From contig NC_061476.1 in NCBI RefSeq assembly GCF_022581195.2, positions 5,130,098 to 5,194,097 on the forward strand: a DNA stretch of 64,000 bases, given 5' to 3'. Shown one piece after another: positions 33,722-42,094 of the stretch. Source of the stretch: Helicoverpa zea (Eukaryota > Arthropoda > Insecta > Lepidoptera > Noctuidae). Made by a program: the position numbers and the translations under genes. Below the pieces are notes generated by a model. It made no database searches and was not told the origin of the DNA. It saw only the letters and a program-made list of their open reading frames with translations. The number at the start of each line of letters is the position of its first letter. The stretch's first letter is position 1.

Positions 33722-33914
33722 TCCTACTTCCTACTAATATTATAAATGTGAAAGTTTGTGAGAATGTATGGATGTATGTTTGTTATTCTTTCAGGCAAAA
33801 ACGGCTGAAACGATTTGGTTGAAATTTGGTATGTAGATAGCTGATACCCTGTATCAACACATAGGTGACTTTTTATCAACACACCACGCGGGCGAAACCG
33901 CTGGCGGAAGCTAG
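33722..33914 (+). mobile_element. Non-autonomous Helitron-like element
   Basis: Starts TCC TACTTCCTACTAATATTATA (the TCCTACT opening is duplicated, so the start may be 33722 or 33729) and ends GCGAAACCGCTGGCGGAAGC then TAG|T. No terminal inverted repeats or duplication. Interior aligns loosely with 16296-16517. Confidence 0.6.
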
Positions 33915-34476
33915 TATATAATAATCTTGATATCACATTTTATTTAAAAGTAAATTGTCGATTAACAATTTAAACAATAATAATTATTACTTCATAAATT
34001 GAAACATTATTTGAAGCATTCGTTTTTATGCACTAATTTATTTAGTATTCTAATAATCATTACTCCGTACAATAATCTTATTGGAATCTATTCCCTATCA
34101 TTGAAAATTATACTGAATATACATATATTGCAAAATTGAGTATCGTTACCACCTGTAGCTATCAGGAAATTCTGTGTCAAAGCTTTGTGCAATTTAAGTT
34201 CTCTTACAAGCCGCGTTTTGGAGGCAAACTGAAGGCTTTAGAGCGGAAAATACTGGGTTCGATATCCATTTTAGGTAGGTATTGGATTGTCGTTTGTGTA
34301 CCTTTACAGTGGTTTGTTAATTGGGTAAATACTGGTTAAAGGTAAGTAACTGTTGTGAATGTCTTTATGAATGTGATGAACAAAATACGATTCCTTTGAA
34401 ACATTTTTGCCATCTATTTAAGCAACGCTTAGAGTTGACATAGTATAATCACAATAGTCTTAAAATAAACCTGGAT
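33915..34476. other. Unassigned AT-rich DNA
   Basis: GGGTTCGATATCC near 34255-34267 resembles a tRNA-type B box, but no matching A box or fold was found. Confidence 0.4.
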
Positions 34477-34580
34477 CACAAAGTCTGAAATCACCAACCC
34501 GAATTGAGCAAGCGTGGTGATTAACGCTCAATCCTTCTCCGTGCGAGAGGAGGCCCATGTCCAGCAGTGGGATGGTGAAA
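34477..34580 (+). repeat. LINE-type 3' tail repeat, uninterrupted copy
   Basis: CCTGGATCACAAAGTCTGAA, ATCACCAACCCGAATTGAGC, GCTCAATCCTTCTCCGTGCG, AGAGGAGGCCCATGTCCAGC and AGTGGGATGGTG in order. It serves as the reference for the split copy at 15186/15833. Confidence 0.7.
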
Positions 34581-34754
34581 AAAATTAAAAAATTTTGCTC
34601 CTCATAATAATTCTAAAAATACCAAATTATAAACAAAATCCACCAAACTTCAAGTTGCCAAGACAAAATTGTCAGCGAATCCAATACTCAAACAACAAAC
34701 AAGTACGAAACAGAATATTATATTACAAAGGGACTGGTATTCCCAATTTACTGG

Positions 34755-34925
34755 ACATATTTGTAGCTGCGTTGCCGCTGCGTTGTCGCAGCGTGGACGC
34801 AGCGTGGACAACAGAGCTTGCGGCGTAATGTCGACTCGGATGTCAATGACTGCACTGATGGGGGACCGTTTAGTCTGGTTAGCTACTCGACTAGTCCAGT
34901 TTTGTAGCCAGTAGTCTTTGGTAAG
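34755..34925 (+). repeat. GC-rich segment with nested hairpin
   Basis: GCTGCGTTGTCGCAGC (34786-34801) is a perfect hairpin and GCAGCGTGGAC is repeated directly after it. The block up to the CCAGTTTTGTAGCCAGTAG end is GC-richer than its surroundings. It looks like part of a dispersed element but I could not set borders. Confidence 0.4.
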
Positions 34926-35414
34926 TGGCTTCCTAATGAAGATTTAATAGGTGTTAAGGTGTTAAGTATAGGTACAGATGCCGCTGAACTAAATTGAGTA
35001 AAATTACGGTTTTGAGTTGTCTTTTACGTACATAGATTTGCGTAATTTCGCGTGTAAAGTGGAAAATACTTTTAGATAGCTTTGCAGAATACACACTTAC
35101 ACATTTGTCTCTTACAAATTGTGCTGAAGGAAGAAGCACAGATCAAATGGTGACATATTTTTTACTCATAACTTTACTATAGAAAATAATGCAAAATGAC
35201 TCATTCTTCTACAAACACTCGACTTATTTCGAAATCTTAGTTACTGGCGCCAGTAACTAGCCCTTTTTAAACACTCCTCTTATCAGGAATGGATCTGATT
35301 TGGGACTCCAAACAGCATCATTGTAGTTTTGTGCGTTCTCCATCCGATTGCCTATTGTTTCTGCTGTAATGGGATTTCCTACCTTTGTATTATAGCTTTG
35401 AGATATGCACATGC

Positions 35415-35530
35415 ATCTATACTAATGTTATAAGGCTGAAGACTTTGTATACTTGAACGAGCTAATTCCAGGAACAAATTGGCGGATTGAAAAATTATTT
35501 CAGTGCTAGATGACTTATATCGCAAAAGTA
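35415..35530 (+). repeat. Helitron-like 5' fragment (second subfamily)
   Basis: ATCTATACTAATGTTATAAG followed by GCTGAAGACTTTGTATACTT and GAAAAATTATTTCAGTGCTA, a moth repeat opening. A related interior lies at 61315-61445. No CTAG end found here. Confidence 0.45.
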
Positions 35531-35564
35531 CCTATGCCTATTTTCTTTATTTCTGTACCTCGTA

Positions 35565-35665
35565 GGCCTTTTATATACCAGGGCCGTGTTAACTCTTTCG
35601 AACAATCCTATGGCCCCGGCAGGCCTTGGCCCTGCCGGGCCCCGCTGGGGTTTGCACTATCTGTG
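35565..35665 (-). repeat. R1-like LINE-associated 3' fragment
   Basis: TACCAGGGCCGTGTTAACTC then TTTCGAACAATCCTATGGCC matches 24495-24540 and 56405-56440. A local CCTGCCGGGCC palindrome lies at 35616-35645. Confidence 0.5.
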
Positions 35666-36120
35666 AACCTTTCATTGAATTCGGTTCAGTAGTTAATGCG
35701 TAAATGCCGTGACAGACCAACAGATTAGGTTAGTTTTACTTTAAAAAATAGTAAAGATATATCGCTGTAATTTTGAATACTAGTTTATGATGTAAATCCA
35801 GCATCCCAGTGAAATGTTTTCGAGATAAAGCACATTGAACAGAACTTGCTGTGACTACGGTGAGTTGGTAGTTATTCGTCACTATTACGCTTCATCTGCG
35901 GTTTTCGAATGCTGCAGTGAAGGGTTGACACATATTTTTAAGGTTTTATATTACATGGACAATAATTAAAGTTTTAATTTCTACAAAGCGTGATTAAATG
36001 GGTAGACCTATAAAAGAAAATGAAATCTGGTTAGTTAGTGCTTGTTGTGTGTAGTACGACAAAAATATATGAGAAAATATGATTATTTTTTTAATATCGT
36101 TCATTAATATAAAGAAAGTC
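35666..36120. other. Unassigned AT-rich DNA
   Basis: No supported gene or repeat. Confidence 0.45.
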
Positions 36121-36124
36121 TGTC

Positions 36125-36262
36125 AACGAGTCTTACCAAGGGGTTACCCGGGTAACTGGGCTGAGAATTTCAGACAGGCATTGCTCCTAGTAAAACACCG
36201 GTACTTAGACTGGAAGCTGACCCCAACATACAACAGTTGGTAAAAGGCTAAACAGACGATGA
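36125..36262 (+). repeat. 5S-derived SINE family, 5'-truncated copy
   Basis: TTACCCGGGTAACTGGGCTG, CAGGCATTGCTCCTAGTAAA, GACTGGAAGCTGACCCCAAC and a GGTAAAAGGCTAAACAGACG tail with GATGACG. The tail has a small insertion (CAACATACAACAGTTGG). Confidence 0.7.
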
Positions 36263-36300
36263 CGATTCAATAACATTATTCACTGTATAATTCACACTTG

Positions 36301-36567
36301 GACGTAGTTATGCAGAAACGTTCCAACCCACTGTACGCGTAAATGCTTATATCTCAATTTAAACTTCAATTTATACTTGAATTTGAGATATAAGCATTTA
36401 CGCGTTTCAGTTGTATTCTTTTTTATTCTAACTAGTAAAGGTACTAGAGGTTTTATTGTTGAATTATATTGAGTTTAGATAACCATATGCTAAATTTTAG
36501 GCTGTTCAATCACAATAACTCGATTTCGGGTGACTTGTGGGTTGGAACGTTTCTGCATAACTACGTC
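36301..36567. mobile_element. MITE family E, 267 bp, outer inverted repeat plus inner hairpin
   Basis: Outer arms of about 30 bp (GACGTAGTTATGCAGAAACG... and its reverse complement at 36538-36567) are flanked by a 6-bp duplication CACTTG (36295-36300, 36568-36573). Inside, 36334-36357 and 36383-36406 form a second near-perfect inverted pair (ACGCGTAAATGCTTATATCT). No ORF; superfamily unclear. Confidence 0.7.
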
Positions 36568-36573
36568 CACTTG

Positions 36574-37694
36574 AAATAACATCCATATTCGGACATCAAA
36601 ACAAACAGACATACAGTATGAAGATATAATATTAAAATTACATTAAATTCCTCATATTTACCCGACTTTCCTGAAAATGACAACCATGACAACGTTGCGG
36701 TTTCAACGTTGCAGTAATCTATGCGAAATATACGTAATGATGCGAATAATTTGCACTTTTATTGCACAAACGAAGCATATGGTTACTGCAACCGAAATTG
36801 CAGTTATTTCAATAGGTTCGAAAGAATTGTATTACTTTTTTATCGTCTTTTTTTTCTGTAAATTACTAAATTATCTGTTGTCGGAATAAAAGTGTTGATG
36901 AAACTTTGGGCTTCTGTGATCCCAGCTTCCTTCCTAGCTTCGGTCTGGTTAGATTTCCGATAGATTTTCATGAGAAAAAGTCACAGTAACGATAATTGTG
37001 TAACAATGATAATCAATGTGTTATTCTTATTGGTTTTAAAAGAGTTTCCTTTTTCACCTACATTATGATGATATTCATACAAATACTCTTTCGCTTAACA
37101 GCTAGCCAAATACTGGTAGAAAACAGTTTATAAATTAAAAGAGTGTCTACCTTAATAACAATCAAGGTTTCTAACATGTAACATATGTTCCAAATACCTA
37201 CCATACAATCCAGCTGTTCGAAAGCCAAATTCACCCGCGTCCAAAAATAAAATCCAACTCCATTCTAATTGGGGTTTCTTGGATAACTATTGTCTAATTG
37301 GTGTTCAATTACAATAGGTTAGTCTGATTGATTGTATCCCGGGATTAGAATTGTCACTTAGACAGGCTTACCAGATTGTCCTCCTCACTATTTTTAGACT
37401 TGAAGAAAAGAGAAAATGTAGAAGCAATGAAATAAATCAGGGACTGATTTCAGCATGTACTATTCAGTAGTAATGTCTGCAGGCTTAACTTTGGGAACGA
37501 ATATATATTTATTTACCTACCTATATTTTAAACTAAGGATCCGCCCGATTTTAGAAGGAACTACATTAACGTACACAGATAAAAAGAAGGTGATGTTATA
37601 CTGATGTGTGAGCTATGTCACTGCCAAGTTCCATCGAAATCTAGTCAGCGGTTCTGTGTTAAAGAGTAATAAACATATATATGTACATATACAT
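36574..37694. other. Unassigned AT-rich DNA
   Basis: The short ORF at 36677-36889 is unsupported. A dispersed-repeat trace (CACTGCCAAGTTCCATCGAA ... GTAATAAACATATATA) lies at 37615-37685. Confidence 0.45.
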
Positions 37695-37696
37695 TA

Positions 37697-37923
37697 TAGT
37701 TCGGCCATTCAGAGAATGCGTTCCTGACACGTCGCGATTGAACTGACGACGTAACTACATTCATTGATTATTGATATAATAATGTTGTTTTAATGCTCCT
37801 CAATTGTTAAAACGGTAAACAACCAGCAAAAATATTTTTATCGTAACTGCAACGCCATTGCAAAGTTACGTCGTCAGTTCAATCGCGACGTGTCAGGAAC
37901 GCATTCTCTGAATGGCCGAACTA
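37697..37923 (+). mobile_element. MITE family F copy 1, 227 bp, 60-bp perfect inverted repeats
   Basis: Arms starting TAGTTCGGCCATTCAGAGAA are exact reverse complements over 60 bp; TA duplicated at 37695-37696 and 37924-37925. By direct reading it is identical to 40186-40412. The arms are GC-richer than the AT-rich loop. Tc1/mariner-type by its TA target; no ORF. Confidence 0.9.
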
Positions 37924-37925
37924 TA

Positions 37926-39653
37926 ATTCCTTACATAGTTTCGCAATAGTATACATACATACCTACTCACATTAGTATGATTAGTAAAATATAACATCTT
38001 TTGAATAATGATACATAGTTGTTTCACAGTCTAAGCAATAAACAGTAGCTCAACGTCAACAAGATTTACAAAGTGATTTAAATTATGATTAGATTGTAAT
38101 TAACTACCTATCTACCTTTTAATACAGTTAACCTTCTTGAAATTAAATTATGCTCAACGAAATTCAATGTTTTTCAATAATACCTAAATAACTTTGTACA
38201 ATGTATTTTTTGCAGTTTTGACTTTAAAGTATTCCTACCTACTTAAACCTTTGTGGCTGCTTAAAAGATTAAAGAATAATTGTTTATTTATTTTCTAAAA
38301 CAAGATTTGAGTCCAAGATCATTCTGCTTCAAAACGCTTCAATAGTTCACTTGTTTCCAAAACAAGAAACCTTTTAGAAATAACAAATAAAAACGTTTAT
38401 TTATACCAAAATGCCAAGTTTTGCCGCTATCTTTTGTGTATCAAAGCGCTAAAATTTCTAGTAGGCGTTTCAAAGCGGGGAAAGTAAAGAAAATTCCTGT
38501 TATTCATCCCAACCCATTTCACTGTCAGGCCTCCTAACAGTGGGCGTGAATATAACAGTCCACGAAATATCGCGGTACATAGAGTTTTTATTGTTTTATG
38601 TATTATCTGTGCATTTTTTTAGTCTGTAATCTTTTGCCGCCATTTGTGGGCCGCTATTTTGTTTTTTGTTGACGTTAGAATATTTTTGTTTGTAAATTAT
38701 GCTATATTTTGGAGTACAACCTAACCGTTTAGTGTTATTATTTTAGTCTGCTTTTTTAAATTTTAAAATTACACAAGATATACAAAAGATACGCTCGTTA
38801 AAATGATTCTAGGTACCTATCCATAACAATTTAGCCAATATCGCAAGGTGAATTAATATTGAATTAATTTGTTTGTTTCAACTGAAACCCGTTTAGTGCC
38901 ATTGACCCAATTCCAAAACCTTTCAAGTACATGTAGATCAAGTATAATTGAATCAAAACTCGGATAAATAGATACTCCCAGTTATATTGGTTGCGGTAAT
39001 GGGTTTATGGTTTATCAGCAATTGCTACTGGTTGTAACAATATTAACGTTTCAAAAAGTTGTAAAAATACTGTAAGCACCCGGCATACCGGAAATCGGCA
39101 AAAAAAACAGAACTAGTTAGATTCACGTACCTATCAATTAAATATGATTACACAGTTTTGAGACTGTTTTTTATCCTAGAATTTGCAATTATTAAAAAAA
39201 TAAGTATAATAGATGTGTTTAATTGTAAACCACTTTGAAAAGACTACCATCTATAATTCTTATTGATATCATATTAGAAATTATCTTTTTTTCTTATAAG
39301 CTAGATCATAGAGAGATAATAGTTTATTATGAATTAGTATAAAACTCAAAACTTATGACAAAAGAGACAAAAACTTTAGTTTTATTATGTTTCCACAGGT
39401 TAAGTTCCTCTCCATTACATTTTTATTAATTTGATGCAATGCTTCTGGTTCTATCAGGCAAAACAATACCCCGGAAAATTGCGATTCGCAACATTTTGCA
39501 ACTACTACTCATAGCAATCGTAAATTGTACAAGAAGGCTTTGGAAACTTACGTTTTCGATGATGTAAACCGATTTACCGCAAAGACGCAGGTCTCTTAGG
39601 AGGTCCTTTAATGTAAGAACTATTCAATTAAAAGTCCTTAAAATATGTTCCTT
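37926..39653. other. Unassigned AT-rich DNA
   Basis: No supported gene or repeat. Confidence 0.5.
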
Positions 39654-39670
39654 AATAGGTAAAATAAATA

Positions 39671-39826
39671 GACACCAGTGTAACCAAGGGGTATCGGGTT
39701 GCCCGGGTAACTGGGTTGAGGAGGTCAGATAGGCAGTCGCTTCTTGTAAAGCACTGGTACTCAGCTGAATCCGGTTAGACTGGAAGCCGACCCCAACATA
39801 GTTGGGAAAAGGCTCGGAGGATGATG
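39671..39826 (+). mobile_element. 5S-derived SINE family, 156-bp copy with 17-bp target duplication
   Basis: Exact duplications AATAGGTAAAATAAATA at 39654-39670 and 39827-39843 fix the borders. The copy is 5'-truncated, starting near GGTTGCCCGGGTAACTGGGT, and ends AAAAGGCTCGGAGGATGATG. The best-preserved copy of the body and tail in the window, with no A-rich tail but a (GAT)n end. Confidence 0.85.
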
Positions 39827-39843
39827 AATAGGTAAAATAAATA

Positions 39844-40183
39844 TCATCTACTTCAATGATTGGACGATATTTTAATCAGTCAAAAACTGCTACTTGATCT
39901 AACCCTATGTTCATATATTTATACCCATCCACACCGGTTCAGTATTTTTATGGCGAAAATGACAAACAACACCTTGGATTAGCAGAAGATTTTCAATCTA
40001 TCAATTGACTTTAAAGCTTATCCCATCGAAATAAGTTACATATTGCAATGCTTGATGGTCTAAGCTCTCAAGAAAACGCGATGCTTCAAGCTTGGTTATG
40101 TAACATGGGAATCGTGTCCTTATGGCGTCTGAATAGATATTAAATTCCCATGAAACATTTTAACTATCGTTCCGTTTGTGAGT
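39844..40183. other. Unassigned AT-rich DNA
   Basis: Nothing recognised. Confidence 0.5.
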
Positions 40184-40185
40184 TA

Positions 40186-40412
40186 TAGTTCGGCCATTCA
40201 GAGAATGCGTTCCTGACACGTCGCGATTGAACTGACGACGTAACTACATTCATTGATTATTGATATAATAATGTTGTTTTAATGCTCCTCAATTGTTAAA
40301 ACGGTAAACAACCAGCAAAAATATTTTTATCGTAACTGCAACGCCATTGCAAAGTTACGTCGTCAGTTCAATCGCGACGTGTCAGGAACGCATTCTCTGA
40401 ATGGCCGAACTA
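40186..40412 (+). mobile_element. MITE family F copy 2, 227 bp
   Basis: Same length, orientation and, by direct reading, same sequence as 37697-37923; TA duplicated at 40184-40185 and 40413-40414. Located 216 bp upstream of the MITE that hosts the errantivirus. Confidence 0.9.
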
Positions 40413-40627
40413 TAGTGGTTCTATGCTTACAAACCGCAAAACCGAGTATTTTGCTAGATAATATTAAGCTGTCTAATCGAAGTAGTTTCAGAAACTAGGA
40501 ATATAGTAGGTATAGTTGTGATTGATTTATATCTATCTATTGAATCAAAGCAACAGGTCGGAGTCTCACTGATTTAAACAATAGAGAATATTAAAGTGCA
40601 TAGAACATAAAACCAGATAAGCAGTGA

Positions 40628-40673
40628 TAGTTATCGGCACGAATCTTGAGCTCTGACCTACATCTGCGCAGAA
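40628..40673. mobile_element. MITE family A copy 2, left remnant (46 bp)
   Basis: TAGTTATCGGCACGAATCTT through CTGCGCAGAA matches the end of the complete copy at 1912-2126. About 35 bp of interior expected before the sequence resumes at 48654 are missing. Between this remnant and the truncated 5' LTR are seven unmatched bases (CAACAGC, 40674-40680). Confidence 0.8.
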
Positions 40674-40680
40674 CAACAGC

Positions 40681-40903
40681 AGGTTACAACTATTTACTGT
40701 TCTCAAAGGATGTTATTAAGTAATTAGCCAATAGTGATTATTTAAGTTGTTATTTACTTTTCCATTGATTTCTTCATATAAATACGTGCCCTTAAGTTAA
40801 AGTAAGTCAGTTCTATTCCGACATTCTATTGTTAAACTTGTAATCAAATCTTAAATAAAATAATATTTTATTTTAAAGTCGTTTTTGCCACTATCACATA
40901 ACA
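40681..40903 (+). repeat. 5' LTR, truncated (223 of 399 bp)
   Basis: Corresponds to 48431-48653 of the 3' LTR. The missing part is the upstream two thirds of U3; the core promoter, R and U5 remain. Contains an AATAAA at 40854-40859 and ends ATAACA. Confidence 0.92.
40777..40812 (+). promoter_or_regulatory. LTR core promoter: TATA box and initiator
   Basis: TATAAATA at 40777-40784 is followed, about 30 bases later, by an insect-type initiator TCAGTT (40807-40812), placing the start of R at A40809. In the 3' LTR the only base difference lies inside the TATA box (TGTAAATA). Confidence 0.65.
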
Positions 40904-40907
40904 AATT

Positions 40908-40925
40908 TGGCGCAGTCGGTAGGAT
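40908..40925 (+). promoter_or_regulatory. Primer binding site for tRNA-Ser
   Basis: TGGCGCAGTCGGTAGGAT lies four bases after the LTR and is complementary to the 3' end of insect tRNA-Ser, as in 17.6/297-type errantiviruses (from established knowledge). It primes minus-strand DNA synthesis. Confidence 0.88.
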
Positions 40926-41037
40926 CGCGTGTGCATAAAGACGAAGTTAAACGTGTAGACTCCAAACGGTCAAAATCGCCTAGTGACGAAGCACGGTAGC
41001 TGAAGGCTTTTAAACAACTTCGCCGGACCTTCGAGTA

Positions 41038-41079
41038 ATGAAGCTCAGCATCGCGACCAGTATTTCACTGTTATGGTAA
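41038..41079 (+). CDS. 13-codon leader ORF, predicted shared signal peptide
   Basis: The ATG at 41038-41040 opens a 13-codon frame that ends TGG TAA, the stop lying inside the donor GTAAGT (41076-41081). Its residues are one Lys followed by a short hydrophobic stretch, like the start of a signal peptide. In unspliced RNA it is a minimal upstream ORF 145 bases before gag. If the donor is used, the codon TG|G is completed by the first base of either acceptor exon (46140 or 46349), and both continue in frame. That env of errantiviruses is made from a spliced mRNA whose first exon gives the start codon is established; the double use here is my inference. Confidence 0.7.
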   Translation: MKLSIATSISLLW

Positions 41080-41081
41080 GT
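41076..41081 (+). promoter_or_regulatory. Splice donor for subgenomic RNAs
   Basis: GTAAGT, a perfect donor, directly after ATG|/TG in the leader ORF. Upstream of gag, as expected for errantiviral env mRNA. Confidence 0.75.
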
Positions 41082-41182
41082 GGCCTAAAACGCATATTGC
41101 TCTGCTACCTCTCTATTTCCCATTGATCATTCAATCCTAATTCCTTAAATCTTATATTTTACATTCAAAACCTCATATCACG

Positions 41183-42094
41183 ATGCCAGACACTAAAGTC
41201 TCCCCCAACTCAGAGATGGACCTAGGGACTCTCTTAAAACTAATTCCTGACTTTGACACCTCGCAAAATTCTCAAGTATATAGATTCATTCGGTCGTGTG
41301 ACTCCGCGTTTAACCTTGCTTCAGTACATCAACAGACAGTTCTCTTAACGTACGCCTTAAATAAGCTCACTGGACCAGGTTCATCAGACGTCCATTCTAA
41401 ACAATTTTTTAAATGGTGCGACCTCAAACAGTTTCTTATCCAGAAATTCTCCCAAACAAAAACGCTAGCTCACTTAAATCTAGAACTACAATCCTACTTC
41501 CAAAAGCCTCAAGAAAGCATCACAGAATTCTTCCTTCGTGTTGATTTATGTAGAAGCAAAATTATAGAAAAACTAACGGCCGAAATCATAGATTCTACGT
41601 TAGAGGGTCGTAAAGCTACTACCGAAGAGACGGCTCTCAATGTATTTGTAAACGGTCTAAGTTCGGACATAGGGATGATGCTTCGCGTTCGTTCTTTTGA
41701 AAGCCTATTGGATGCGGGAAATTTCGCAATTCAAGAAGAAAAAATAAGAAACATGAACAAAGCCAGACAAGTTTTATATAATATCCCTAGCAGTCAGATT
41801 AAAAACCAATCGGTACAACCAAAAGCCATTCCACAATTTAGAAACTCACCTAAGCAATGTAATTATTGCAAAAAAATGGGTCATCTGATTTCGGAATGCC
41901 GAAAAAGAGAATACAACAATAGTTTCAAAAATCAAATACCACAAAATCAACGCGCAGCAGTTCCATCCGCGAAAATAAATAATTTAAACTCAGAAGCGGC
42001 CGAGGTGTTGGGCATGCCTTCGGGAACCGCTTCAGCCCACTCTTACAATGTCCAGACAACAATACCGAGTCTCGAAACACTACAAATTCAGTAA
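41183..42094 (+). CDS. gag: gag polyprotein
   Basis: 303 codons from the ATG at 41183. The first 200 residues have the helical retrotransposon capsid form (KFSQTKTLAHLNLELQSYFQ, VFVNGLSSDIGMMLRVRSFE). A nucleocapsid zinc knuckle, C-x2-C-x4-H-x4-C, is at residues 226-239. It assembles virus-like particles and packages RNA. No internal stop. A -1 frameshift site at residue 268 diverts some ribosomes to pol, leaving 35 Gag-only residues after it. The length fits single-knuckle errantiviral Gag. Confidence 0.93.
   Translation: MPDTKVSPNSEMDLGTLLKLIPDFDTSQNSQVYRFIRSCDSAFNLASVHQQTVLLTYALNKLTGPGSSDVHSKQFFKWCDLKQFLIQKFSQTKTLAHLNLELQSYFQKPQESITEFFLRVDLCRSKIIEKLTAEIIDSTLEGRKATTEETALNVFVNGLSSDIGMMLRVRSFESLLDAGNFAIQEEKIRNMNKARQVLYNIPSSQIKNQSVQPKAIPQFRNSPKQCNYCKKMGHLISECRKREYNNSFKNQIPQNQRAAVPSAKINNLNSEAAEVLGMPSGTASAHSYNVQTTIPSLETLQIQ
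41983..41989 (+). promoter_or_regulatory. -1 ribosomal frameshift site TTTAAAC
   Basis: In the gag frame the heptamer reads T TTA AAC, a canonical X XXY YYZ slippery sequence. The pol frame has a TAA immediately before it (41980-41982) and is open for the next 4 kb, so the site sits at the very first position where a -1 shift could enter pol. A GC-rich stretch follows (41996-42030) and may form the stimulatory structure. Confidence 0.85.

Noticed and set aside
34240..34270. GGGTTCGATATCC, a B-box-like motif
   Set aside because: No partner A box at the right distance and no tRNA fold.
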